A stretch of 41,009 nt of DNA from Burkholderiales bacterium (GTDB lineage Bacteria; Pseudomonadota; Gammaproteobacteria; Burkholderiales; Thiobacteraceae), in contig JADMJT010000043.1 in assembly GCA_018781585.1 (NCBI GenBank), forward strand, positions 1 to 41,009. The letters are read 5' to 3'. Shown here piece by piece: positions 14,990 through 22,830 of the stretch (its first letter is position 1; every line of letters begins with the position of its first letter). A model generated the notes under the pieces. It did not search any database and was not told the DNA's origin. It saw nothing but the letters and a program-made list of their open reading frames with translations. A program made the position numbers and the translations under genes.

Positions 14990-17436
14990 GCGGTTTGCCC
15001 CTCAATCACTTTCATTGGCGTGAACTCATGCTTGTCTACGCCCTTGGCACGCTCGGCCCAAGGGTCGAAGCGGTAGATTTCCTGCGATTCGAGGAAGCGC
15101 TTATACGCGGCTGCGCGGCCTTCGGCGTCGTCCACCACGCGGCCTTTGATATAGGCCAGGCCCACGCGCTCCACCCAAGGTGCGGTGCGCTCCAGGTAGC
15201 GCGCTTCTTCGCGGTAGATTTGCATGAAGGCGGCGGCGTATTCCAATACTTCTTCACGCGTGGTGACACGACACAGCAAATCGGTGGCGCGCACTTTCAC
15301 GCCGCCGTTACCGCCCACGTGCAGCTCCCAACCGGATTCGATCGCGACCACGCCAAAATCCTTGATCGTCGCCTCGGCGCAGTTGCGCGGACAGCCGGAG
15401 ACCGCCATCTTGAATTTGTGCGGTGTCCACGAACCCCAGGTCATTTCTTCCAGGTCGATACCCATCTGCGTCGAGTCTTGCACGCCGAAGCGGCACCACT
15501 CGGAGCCAACGCAGGTTTTCACCGTTCGCAGCGCCTTGCCGTAGGCGTGACCGGAAACCAGGCCCCGATCCGCGAGAAAGCCCCATACCTCAGGCAAGGT
15601 TTCCTTCTTCACACCCAGCAAGTCGATGCGCTGGCCACCGGTGATTTTCATCGTGGGCACTTCGAATTTCTCGGCCACATCGGCAATCGCGCGCAACTGA
15701 TCCACCGTCACCGAACCGCCCCACAAACGGGGGATCACGGAGTAACTGCCGTCCTTTTGGATATTGGCGTGCGCGCGTTCGTTGATGTAGCGCGATTGAT
15801 AATCGTCTTTTGCCGTCTCGGGCCAGGTGGAAATCAGGTAATAGTTCAAGGCGGGGCGGCAGGATGGGCAGCCATCGGCACGCTTCCATTCCAGCTTCGC
15901 CATTACATCGGGTATCGATGTGAGCTGTTGATCGCGAATCGCGGCGCGCACTTGATCGTGGGTGTAGTCGGTGCATTTGCACATCGGCTTGGCTTCGGGC
16001 GCCTCGTAATCGCCGCCCAAGGTGTGCGCCAAAATTTGCTCGACTAGACCAGTGCAGGAGCCGCAGGATGCCGCCGCTTTGGTGTGCGACTTTACGTCAT
16101 CCAGCGTGAACAATCCTTTGGTGACGATGGCCTTAACAATGGTGCCCTTGCATACGCCGTTGCAGTCGCACACTTGGTCGGCGTCTTGCATCGCCGCAGC
16201 GCGATTTTGCCCGCCGTGGCCGGAATCGCCCAGATGCGTTTCGCCAAACAGCAGGCGATTGCGCAGCGCAGAGACGTCGGTACCTTCGCGCATCAATTTG
16301 AAATACCAGTTGCCGTCTGTGCTCTCGCCATAGAGCACCGCGCCCACCAGTTTGTTGTCCTTGAGTACAAGCTTCTTGTATAGCCCGCCCTTGGGATCCG
16401 ATAGCAGCAGGTCTTCCGTGCCTTCGCCGCCCAGATAATCGCCTGCGGAAAATAACTCGATGCCGGTGACTTTCAATTTGGTCGAGGTGACCGAGCCGGT
16501 GTAACGGCCAATGCCGAATTCGGCCAGATGATTCGCGCACACCTTGGCCATCTCAAACAGCGGCGCAACCAAACCATAGGCGATGCCGCGATGCGACACG
16601 CACTCGCCGATGGCATAGATACGCGGATCGAAAGTTTGCATGGTGTCGTTGACCACGATGCCGCGATTACAGTGAATGCCTGCGGATTCGGCCAATTGGG
16701 TGTTGGGGCGAATGCCGACAGCCATCACCACCAAATCGGCCGGCACTTCCTGTCCATCTTTAAAGCGCACGGCAGCCACGCGGCCATCGCGGCCGATGAG
16801 TTGCTCGGTCTGCTTGCCCATCAGGAAATTGAGCCCTTTATCTTCCAGGCTCTTTTGCAACATTTTGGATGCGACCGGATCCAGCTGACGCTCCATGAGC
16901 GCGTCGGGTAGATGCACTACGGTCACGTCCATACCGCGCAGTTTCAAACCATTCGCGGCTTCCAAACCCAGCAGGCCACCGCCGATGACCACCGCGTGTT
17001 GGTACTTACCGGATGCCTCGATCATGGCGTCCACATCGTGAATGTCGCGGAAGCTGATCACCCCCGCCAGATCATTGCCGGGTACAGGCAAGATAAACGG
17101 ATTGGAACCCGTGGCGAGAATTAAGCGGTCATAGCCGGCACTGGTGCCATCGTCCGCGTGCACCGAACGATTCTTACGGTCGATACGCGTGATTTTTTTG
17201 TTCAGATGCAGCGTGATGCCGTTTTTTTCATACCAGTCGACATCGTTGAGCATGATGTCTTTAATCGTCTGCTCACCCGCCAGCACGGGCGAGAGCAAAA
17301 TCCGGTTGTAGTTAGCATGGGGCTCAGAACCGAACACCGTAATGTCATACAGATCGGGGGCCAGCTTGAGCAGCTCCTCCAGCGTGCGCACGCCCGCCAT
17401 ACCATTGCCGACCATCACTAATTTCATGCGTTTCAT
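14986..17436 (-). CDS. nirB: NAD(P)H nitrite reductase large subunit
   Basis: An 816-residue cytoplasmic enzyme reducing nitrite to ammonium. It has an FAD/NAD-binding reductase module (about 1-300; VGNGMAG near the start, VVIGGGLLGLEAA near 150) and a BFD-like [2Fe-2S] region (CDCNGVC, CGSCTG; about 420-465). The ferredoxin-like half-domain and siroheme-[4Fe-4S] domain follow, with CVGSEWC (642-648) and SGCPRNC (Cys682, Cys686). All cofactor ligands are intact and length is normal. I start at the ATG at 17436 (MKRMKLVMVG), which has GGAG upstream, not at the TTG four codons earlier. It lies between ybiB and nirD in one minus-strand unit driven by a sigma-54 element. Confidence 0.95.
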   Translation of the reverse strand: MKRMKLVMVGNGMAGVRTLEELLKLAPDLYDITVFGSEPHANYNRILLSPVLAGEQTIKDIMLNDVDWYEKNGITLHLNKKITRIDRKNRSVHADDGTSAGYDRLILATGSNPFILPVPGNDLAGVISFRDIHDVDAMIEASGKYQHAVVIGGGLLGLEAANGLKLRGMDVTVVHLPDALMERQLDPVASKMLQKSLEDKGLNFLMGKQTEQLIGRDGRVAAVRFKDGQEVPADLVVMAVGIRPNTQLAESAGIHCNRGIVVNDTMQTFDPRIYAIGECVSHRGIAYGLVAPLFEMAKVCANHLAEFGIGRYTGSVTSTKLKVTGIELFSAGDYLGGEGTEDLLLSDPKGGLYKKLVLKDNKLVGAVLYGESTDGNWYFKLMREGTDVSALRNRLLFGETHLGDSGHGGQNRAAAMQDADQVCDCNGVCKGTIVKAIVTKGLFTLDDVKSHTKAAASCGSCTGLVEQILAHTLGGDYEAPEAKPMCKCTDYTHDQVRAAIRDQQLTSIPDVMAKLEWKRADGCPSCRPALNYYLISTWPETAKDDYQSRYINERAHANIQKDGSYSVIPRLWGGSVTVDQLRAIADVAEKFEVPTMKITGGQRIDLLGVKKETLPEVWGFLADRGLVSGHAYGKALRTVKTCVGSEWCRFGVQDSTQMGIDLEEMTWGSWTPHKFKMAVSGCPRNCAEATIKDFGVVAIESGWELHVGGNGGVKVRATDLLCRVTTREEVLEYAAAFMQIYREEARYLERTAPWVERVGLAYIKGRVVDDAEGRAAAYKRFLESQEIYRFDPWAERAKGVDKHEFTPMKVIEGQTA

Positions 17437-17495
17437 CGTTTGCTCCAAGTGCGTTTCCGTTACATCAAAAAATTAAATCAATGGACAGGACTTAC

Positions 17496-18479
17496 CTAAG
17501 CCGCCGCCAAGCTCCCCGTCTCTACCGCCGCAATGGCTTTCGCCTGATTAAAATCCTGCGAATAACCTGACGCATACAAACAGCAGGCGAGTTGATTTAC
17601 GAGCGGCAAGGGCGCGGATATTTCACGCGCCAACACACGTTTGATCCAGCGCGCGGTCGACACTGCATCGCAGGTGTCGGGAATCGGCGGCACACTTTTG
17701 ATCGGGCCGGATTCAGCCTCAAACAACACGCGTGATTCGCCGCCTTGGAAATAGCGCAACTCCGGGCGACGCTTGGGATTGGCGTAAGGCTCGCCTTCTG
17801 TGCCGCGCAGCAGCAAAGCGTCGAAGCCGGTCGCAATCAGAAAATCGGATATCAGTTGTAAGTAATCAGGATGACTGGCGCTGATCAGTCGCAGCCCCAT
17901 GCCATCGAAGGGATCGATCAGCTTGACCAAGGTATGCGCACTATTGCGCACGCCGAGCCGGCTGCGTGCATTGAGCAAAGACGCCAAACCCGGACTTAAC
18001 GCACTGGTGGGCACGAATGCGATACGATCATTGGCGAGGCGTGTCTCGGCTTGTGCAAGCGTGGCACAGGGGAAAATATCCAACTCGCGCATCACATGCA
18101 CCGTCGCGACGCGGCCATGGCCTTCCAACTCGCCATGCAACAGCACCGGTACGCCAAATTGCCTAAGCCATAAAGCGATCAGCGGGGTGAGGTTGGCCTG
18201 GCGACGTGCACCGTTATAGGTAGGAATCACCACCGGTCGCGGACCGCTGGAAGGCGAGGTCAATTTGTAAACACGCTTGTCCACCGCCTGATAAAAACCG
18301 AGCAACTCGTCGAGCGTCTCGCCCTTCATGCGCATGGCCATCAGTAAGCCACCCAACTCCATATCCGGTACGCCGCTATCGAGCATTGCGCTCATCAAAC
18401 GATTGGCATCGTCCTCACTCAACGCTCGGCTGCCGTTAGGGCCCCGGCCAATTTCTTTTAAATAGGCTGTGTAGCTCAC
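17496..18479 (-). CDS. ybiB: YbiB/TrpD2-family protein (anthranilate phosphoribosyltransferase-like fold)
   Basis: A 327-residue member of the glycosyltransferase family 3/TrpD2 group. Features include the N-terminal helical domain with ALSEDDANRLMSAML, LGGLLMAMRMKGET, and later blocks PVLLHG and GVRNSAHTLVKLIDPF. Escherichia coli YbiB has the TrpD fold but binds nucleic acid rather than making tryptophan, and no trp genes are nearby here. The GTG start has AGGAAA upstream. It is the first gene behind the sigma-54 element at 18556-18571, with nirB 59 bases downstream, so it appears co-expressed with nitrate assimilation. Family call is firm; why it sits in a nitrogen operon is unknown. Confidence 0.85.
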   Translation of the reverse strand: MSYTAYLKEIGRGPNGSRALSEDDANRLMSAMLDSGVPDMELGGLLMAMRMKGETLDELLGFYQAVDKRVYKLTSPSSGPRPVVIPTYNGARRQANLTPLIALWLRQFGVPVLLHGELEGHGRVATVHVMRELDIFPCATLAQAETRLANDRIAFVPTSALSPGLASLLNARSRLGVRNSAHTLVKLIDPFDGMGLRLISASHPDYLQLISDFLIATGFDALLLRGTEGEPYANPKRRPELRYFQGGESRVLFEAESGPIKSVPPIPDTCDAVSTARWIKRVLAREISAPLPLVNQLACCLYASGYSQDFNQAKAIAAVETGSLAAA

Positions 18480-18767
18480 GCTGATTTCCTGACTATGGTG
18501 CCGACTGGATGCATTTGGATTTCCTTCACTATCTCTCAGGTGTTTTCTTCGCTAATGCAATCCCCGTGCCACTATCTTTTTTTTATATTTATCAGCGCTT
18601 TACCAAGAATGGCTGGGGTTGCCATATAAGAACACGCTTATTAGTGGTGCATAGATGGGGGATAACGCCTCATGCTGGTGCGAGACCTGTGACAAGCCCA
18701 AAAAACGGCTTCTTTGATATGGCTAAATAGCCTCAGCCGCACCGCACCGGTAGAATACGGCTTCCTC
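18480..18767. other. Divergent regulatory region between ybiB and the protease gene
   Basis: 288 bases without a credible gene. It holds the sigma-54 promoter of the nitrite/nitrate reductase operon (18556-18571) and, 75-125 bases upstream of it, two TGGTGC hexamers (18645-18650 and 18676-18681) spaced 31 bases, which could be NtrC half-sites. I see no convincing sigma-70 promoter for the protease gene. Confidence 0.5.
18556..18571 (-). promoter_or_regulatory. Consensus sigma-54 promoter for ybiB-nirBD-nasA-dmsBC
   Basis: The minus strand reads TGGCACGGGGATTGCA, a perfect match to TGGCACG-N4-TTGCA with correct -24/-12 spacing. Transcription would begin near 18545, giving a leader of about 66 bases before the ybiB GTG. 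With the similar element upstream of narK it implies nitrogen-regulated, activator-dependent expression. Confidence 0.88.
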
Positions 18768-20018
18768 ATGCGATTCCTCCTGACCTGCCTCTTCCTGCTG
18801 ATTTTTAACCACGCCGCGCTGGCCGCGACCGAGGATGTGTTCCGGCGCTATCAAGACCGTATCGTTCAGGTGCGCATATTGGTGGCGGCAAGCGGCGCCA
18901 AGACGGGCATGGGTTCGGGCTTCGTCGCGACGCCCGATGGCTTAATCGTCACCAACTATCATGTCATCGCCGACCTCGTGCAGCAGAGCGGTCAATATCG
19001 CGGCGAGATTCTCGGCGCGGACGGCAAACTCGGTAAGCTGGAACTGATCGACTTCGATGCCGTACATGATTTAGCGCTGCTGAAATCAGACCTGCCTCAA
19101 CCGCGCCCGTTTGAATTGCATACTGGTTCGTTACCGATTGGCATGCGGGTATTTTCCATCGGTACGCCGTTCGACTTGGGTTTCACTATCGTCGAAGGCA
19201 CATACAACGGGCTGCTGGAGCAATCGCTGTACGAGAAAATCCATTTCACCGGCTCGATCAATCCGGGCATGAGTGGCGGCCCGGCGGTGTTGAACAACGG
19301 CCGCGTAGTGGGTGTGAATGTCGCCACCGCGGGAAATCAAGTGAGCTTTTTGGTGCCCGCAAAATATGTGCGCACCCTGCTGAGCCGCGCGCATGGCGCA
19401 AAACCCTTGACCCCAGCGGAGGCCCAAGCGCGCTTGCGCGACCAATTGATCGCGAACCAGGCGGCTTATATGACGCAGATCATGAACGCACCGTTTATGA
19501 CCAGCCAGCTCGGCCAGTATCAAGTGCCTGGCCGTCTTGCCGGCTTCATGAAATGCTGGGGCGATTCGCAGCAATTACCGGAAAATCGTTTTGACCAAGC
19601 TCTGCAAGCGTGTTCGTCAGAAGACGACCTCTATGTATCACGCACCCAGACCACCGGCATCGTGCACTTCCAGCACCAATGGTTGGCCGGCAAACAGCTC
19701 AACCGCTTCCGCTTCTTCAATCTGTATCAAGCGCAGTTCAACGCCAATTACCCCGGCCTGCGCGCGACGCAAGAAGATGTCACCAAATTTAGTTGCCACA
19801 CCGATTTCGTCAAAACCAACGGTGTCAGTTTCAAAACCGCGTTGTGCCTACGCGCATACAAACGGCTGCCGGGCTTGTTCGACGCGGTGTTGAAAGCCGC
19901 CACCTTGAACGAGAACCATCGCGGCGTGCAAACCACGCTGGTGTTGGCGGGTGTCTCCGCTGAGAACGCGACACGCTTTACTAAGCGCTACCTGGGAAGC
20001 TTTCGATGGAACCCGTGA
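18768..20018 (+). CDS. Secreted trypsin-like serine protease (HtrA-like catalytic domain without PDZ)
   Basis: A 416-residue protein with a classic signal peptide (MRFLLTCLFLLIFNHAALA, cleavage after residue 19) and an S1-type protease domain. The catalytic triad is His65 (VTNYHVIADL), Asp101 (AVHDLALLKSD) and Ser169 (INPGMSGGPAV). After about residue 215 there is no PDZ domain. Instead there are about 200 residues with several cysteines that I do not recognise. I start at the ATG at 18768 because it gives a clean signal peptide. The stop overlaps the FHA gene by 13 bases, so the two are translationally coupled and probably act together. Confidence 0.87.
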   Translation: MRFLLTCLFLLIFNHAALAATEDVFRRYQDRIVQVRILVAASGAKTGMGSGFVATPDGLIVTNYHVIADLVQQSGQYRGEILGADGKLGKLELIDFDAVHDLALLKSDLPQPRPFELHTGSLPIGMRVFSIGTPFDLGFTIVEGTYNGLLEQSLYEKIHFTGSINPGMSGGPAVLNNGRVVGVNVATAGNQVSFLVPAKYVRTLLSRAHGAKPLTPAEAQARLRDQLIANQAAYMTQIMNAPFMTSQLGQYQVPGRLAGFMKCWGDSQQLPENRFDQALQACSSEDDLYVSRTQTTGIVHFQHQWLAGKQLNRFRFFNLYQAQFNANYPGLRATQEDVTKFSCHTDFVKTNGVSFKTALCLRAYKRLPGLFDAVLKAATLNENHRGVQTTLVLAGVSAENATRFTKRYLGSFRWNP

Positions 20019-20968
20019 TCATTACGGAAGTGCTGGATAAATCCGGCAAGGTGCATGAGCGCATGCGGCTTACGCGCTTTCCCGCTGTGATCGGGCGGGG
20101 CTACGACAGCGATGTGATTCTGGGCGACGAATTTGTCTCCGCGCACCACGCACAAATCGTGTTGGATGAAACCGGCCAACCGATGATCAAAGATCTCGAT
20201 ACGGAAAACGGCACTTACCAGTTGCCGACGATGCAGCCCGTCCACAACCTTGCGCTCGGCGCAGAAACACTGCTTCGGCTCGGCCAGACGCTGGTGCGAT
20301 TACGCCGGCCGGAATTTCCGGTGGCGCCAACGCGCATCGATACGCTCACCCATAGCCGCCTGACCCAGTTTTTTAGCAGCGGGTTAATGCTCACGGCGTT
20401 GGGCTTGCTGCTGCTGGGGATACTCGGACTCCATGCTTACCAAATCTCGGCGCAGCAAATAAAACTCAGCAAACTGCTGTTGGAGTCACTCGAAGTCGCC
20501 ATCCTAGTGCCGATCTGGGCCGGTCTGTGGGCGATTTTAAGCCGGGTTTTCGCGCACCACACCGCTTACGTCTCGCATGCGGTGATTGCTTGTTTGGCCG
20601 TCATCAGTTTTTTTGTCGCGGATACGTTTGCGGAATACTACGCATTCGGATTTTCAGCGCAACTCAGCGCTGAAATTTTGTTCCACATCCTATTTGGGTT
20701 AATTGTAGCCCTGGTGCTGTACGGGCATTTGCGCTTTGCGACCCTGCTTTCGCCCAAGCGTATCGGCGTATTTTCCGGCATGATCGCGGCGGGGGTGGTG
20801 GCGCTTTCCGGCTTCACCACTTATGTGCAGGAGTTGGATTTCAACGACACCCTGCCTTATCCGCCGGAGCTTAAGCCAGCTCAGTTTCGCATGGTGCCGG
20901 AAAAATCGCTTGACGCTTTCATTCGCGCTGCGGAGCAGGTGCCGCAGCGGCTCGATTCGCGCAACTAG
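20006..20968 (+). CDS. FHA-domain membrane protein
   Basis: A 320-residue protein. Residues about 24-98 form a forkhead-associated domain with the phosphothreonine-binding signature: Gly30-Arg31, Ser45 with His48 (FVSAHHAQI), and Asn68-Gly69 (DTENGTYQL). Residues about 118-275 contain five predicted membrane helices, and a short tail follows. FHA domains bind phosphorylated threonine peptides in the cytoplasm, so this protein could link kinase signalling to the membrane. It overlaps the upstream secreted protease gene by 13 bases. The window also encodes a fused Ser/Thr kinase/phosphatase, a possible but unproven source of phosphothreonine. Confidence 0.86.
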   Translation: MEPVIITEVLDKSGKVHERMRLTRFPAVIGRGYDSDVILGDEFVSAHHAQIVLDETGQPMIKDLDTENGTYQLPTMQPVHNLALGAETLLRLGQTLVRLRRPEFPVAPTRIDTLTHSRLTQFFSSGLMLTALGLLLLGILGLHAYQISAQQIKLSKLLLESLEVAILVPIWAGLWAILSRVFAHHTAYVSHAVIACLAVISFFVADTFAEYYAFGFSAQLSAEILFHILFGLIVALVLYGHLRFATLLSPKRIGVFSGMIAAGVVALSGFTTYVQELDFNDTLPYPPELKPAQFRMVPEKSLDAFIRAAEQVPQRLDSRN

Positions 20969-21014
20969 CTCGTCAAAATTACGCATCTAATAAGCTGTTG
21001 CGCCGCTCGTACCT

Positions 21015-21578
21015 TCAATACTTATCCCATAACTCAGGACGTGCCCAATATTTGCTATTGAACCACTCCGGTGTGGTCTTGTAGGTGCGTAAATCGAATT
21101 TGAGCAACGCAAGCGGCAGGCCGTTTTTGGCATAGATATTCACTCGCTCCATGCCAAAGCCGATCAGTTCGTTGTATTCCCAAAAGCTTGCGTGATTGAG
21201 CCATGCCTTACCGATTGGCACCAAGGCATACAATTGCATAGCGTGAACATCGCGCAGACTGGCCAGCAGGATACCGGCATCGCGCTTAGGCAAATATTCC
21301 AGCACCCCAGCGATGAAAATAAAATCAAAGCGGCCGGCCGTGCTCACTTGCTCAAGCCAATCGCCTGTGGCCAGTTGAGTTAAAGCACAACCGGGCTTTA
21401 CGTGGCAATAGTCAGCAAACACCTCCGCTGCTTGCGGCCCGATCGCAAGCAGCGTATCCGGCATGGCCTCGTGCAACGCCATGGCGATATCCGCTAGGTA
21501 CCCTTGATCTTTGCCGTTCCCCATCCAGGTTGATCCGATTTTATGAATTATTACGACACGCTGCCTAAAACATGACAA
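21015..21578 (-). CDS. Methyltransferase-like protein of unknown function
   Basis: A protein of up to 187 residues resembling a reduced SAM-dependent methyltransferase fold: LLAIGPQAAEVFADYC as a degenerate motif I, and FDFIFIAGVLEYLPKRDAGILLASLRDV as the following strand-helix unit. The C-terminal part is rich in Trp and Tyr (TPEWFNSKYWARPELWDKY). It may belong to DUF6231, but I cannot confirm this. The longest frame starts with TTG at 21578 without a ribosome-binding site. ATG codons at 21524 and 21482 are alternatives. It converges with the FHA gene and diverges from parA. Confidence 0.6.
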   Translation of the reverse strand: MSCFRQRVVIIHKIGSTWMGNGKDQGYLADIAMALHEAMPDTLLAIGPQAAEVFADYCHVKPGCALTQLATGDWLEQVSTAGRFDFIFIAGVLEYLPKRDAGILLASLRDVHAMQLYALVPIGKAWLNHASFWEYNELIGFGMERVNIYAKNGLPLALLKFDLRTYKTTPEWFNSKYWARPELWDKY

Positions 21579-21746
21579 CTTAATAATTAAATCTAGGCAA
21601 TGGCTGCTGACCAGTAAAGATATCGTTTTTATAGTTAATTACTTTAATTACTCTAACACATTAACTTTCCATTCCAAATAGTTTGATTTATTGCAGATTT
21701 GTAATAATGACGCTATGCTTGCCTCACTCATAGGGAGGCGAGCGAT

Positions 21747-22589
21747 ATGGCTGTCATTACCGTGTTCAATCAAAAGGGTGGGGTGGGCAAAACCACGACA
21801 AGCTTGAATCTGGGAGCCGCGCTCGCGCTCGCCGGCTGTCCGCCCCTGTTAATTGACCTGGATCCGCAAGCCCATCTCACGCTTATCACCGGCAGCGCTG
21901 TCGATTCGAGCGAGGAAAGCATTTTCAGCTTCTATCTCAAGACGCGCCCGCTCAGCGAGCTAATCCGGCCTGCTGGCAATATCGGGCACATCATTCCCTC
22001 GCATCTCGATCTGGCGAAAACGGATACGCTCTTTGGTAAGAGCTATAACGTGGTGACACGGTTAGCGACGGGGCTCGGTGCGGAGACCATGCGGCAAAAC
22101 AGCGCACCGATTGTGATCGACTGTTGCCCGATGTTGGGGGTGTTGTCGCTCAATGCCTTATTCGCCTGCGATCTGGTGCTGATTCCAATTTCCACCGATT
22201 TCCTGGCTTTGAATGGCGCGGCGCAAGTGGAAAAAACCTTGAAGGCCTTGGAACAGGTAATGAAAAAGCGCCTGCCGCGCCGCTATCTGCTGACCCGCTT
22301 CGACAAGCGGCGCAAAATGACGCGCCAAATCTTGGCGCAGGCGCAGGAGAAATTCGGGGACGATTTATGCACCACCACCATCGCGGAGAATGTCAGCGTG
22401 GCCGAGAGCCCGGCTTTGAATAAAACCATTTTTGAACATGCGCCGAACAGCCGGGGCGCACAGGATTACGAAGCATTGTTGGAAGAATTAGTCGGCAGCG
22501 GTTTCTTTTCCGGCACGGAGATAGCCCTGCCACGCAACAAAAGAACCGACTACTCGCGCGGTCCCCGCTTGGTATATCAAGCAGGCTAG
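21747..22589 (+). CDS. Orphan ParA-family ATPase
   Basis: A 280-residue P-loop ATPase of the ParA/MinD superfamily. The deviant Walker A motif KGGVGKTT is at residues 10-17, the Walker A' aspartates in LLIDLDPQ are near 36-41, and the Walker B-like strand is VIDCCPMLG near 122-131. GGGAGG-like ribosome-binding sequence (AGGGAGG) precedes the ATG. There is no parB gene or visible parS cluster beside it, so a role in positioning some cellular cargo is as likely as chromosome segregation. It is monocistronic in appearance, with the next gene converging three bases after its stop. Confidence 0.88.
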   Translation: MAVITVFNQKGGVGKTTTSLNLGAALALAGCPPLLIDLDPQAHLTLITGSAVDSSEESIFSFYLKTRPLSELIRPAGNIGHIIPSHLDLAKTDTLFGKSYNVVTRLATGLGAETMRQNSAPIVIDCCPMLGVLSLNALFACDLVLIPISTDFLALNGAAQVEKTLKALEQVMKKRLPRRYLLTRFDKRRKMTRQILAQAQEKFGDDLCTTTIAENVSVAESPALNKTIFEHAPNSRGAQDYEALLEELVGSGFFSGTEIALPRNKRTDYSRGPRLVYQAG

Positions 22590-22591
22590 CG

Positions 22592-22798
22592 TTATTTCGT
22601 AATCAAATTAATCATGCCTTCCACGTCGAGATTTTCCTGGCGGGTCTCGACCGGTCGCTCGGCACAATCCAGTATTTCGCAGTTCATATACATTTGACGC
22701 AGACGCTGTTCCGCCGTGGCGCGATCCACGGCTTGGATCGTGATTTTGTCCACCCGCTGGCCGTTGCGGGTACGGATATTGAATTCGTATTTATTCAT
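22592..22798 (-). CDS. Small conserved-looking protein of unknown function
   Basis: A 68-residue protein (begins MNKYEFNIRTRNGQRVD) with a likely beta-beta-alpha arrangement, a helix rich in Arg/Gln and a Cys-x4-Cys pair (NCEILDC). I do not recognise the family. The ATG at 22798 is preceded by GAGGGA six bases upstream, a good ribosome-binding site. The frame continues upstream through gpsA, but that extension is out of frame with gpsA and is spurious. It lies 32 bases after gpsA on the same strand and ends two bases from the convergent parA stop. Confidence 0.68.
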   Translation of the reverse strand: MNKYEFNIRTRNGQRVDKITIQAVDRATAEQRLRQMYMNCEILDCAERPVETRQENLDVEGMINLITK

Positions 22799-22830
22799 GG
22801 CGTCCCTCGCTCCAAAGCAGCCTATTAACG

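Noticed and set aside
14956-16047. 363-codon plus-strand open frame opposite nirB
   Set aside because: Antisense to a well-supported gene; His/Gly/Arg-rich composition typical of a shadow frame in GC-rich DNA.
18509-18730. 73-codon plus-strand frame in the ybiB-protease gap
   Set aside because: Overlaps the perfect sigma-54 element and has no features of a protein.
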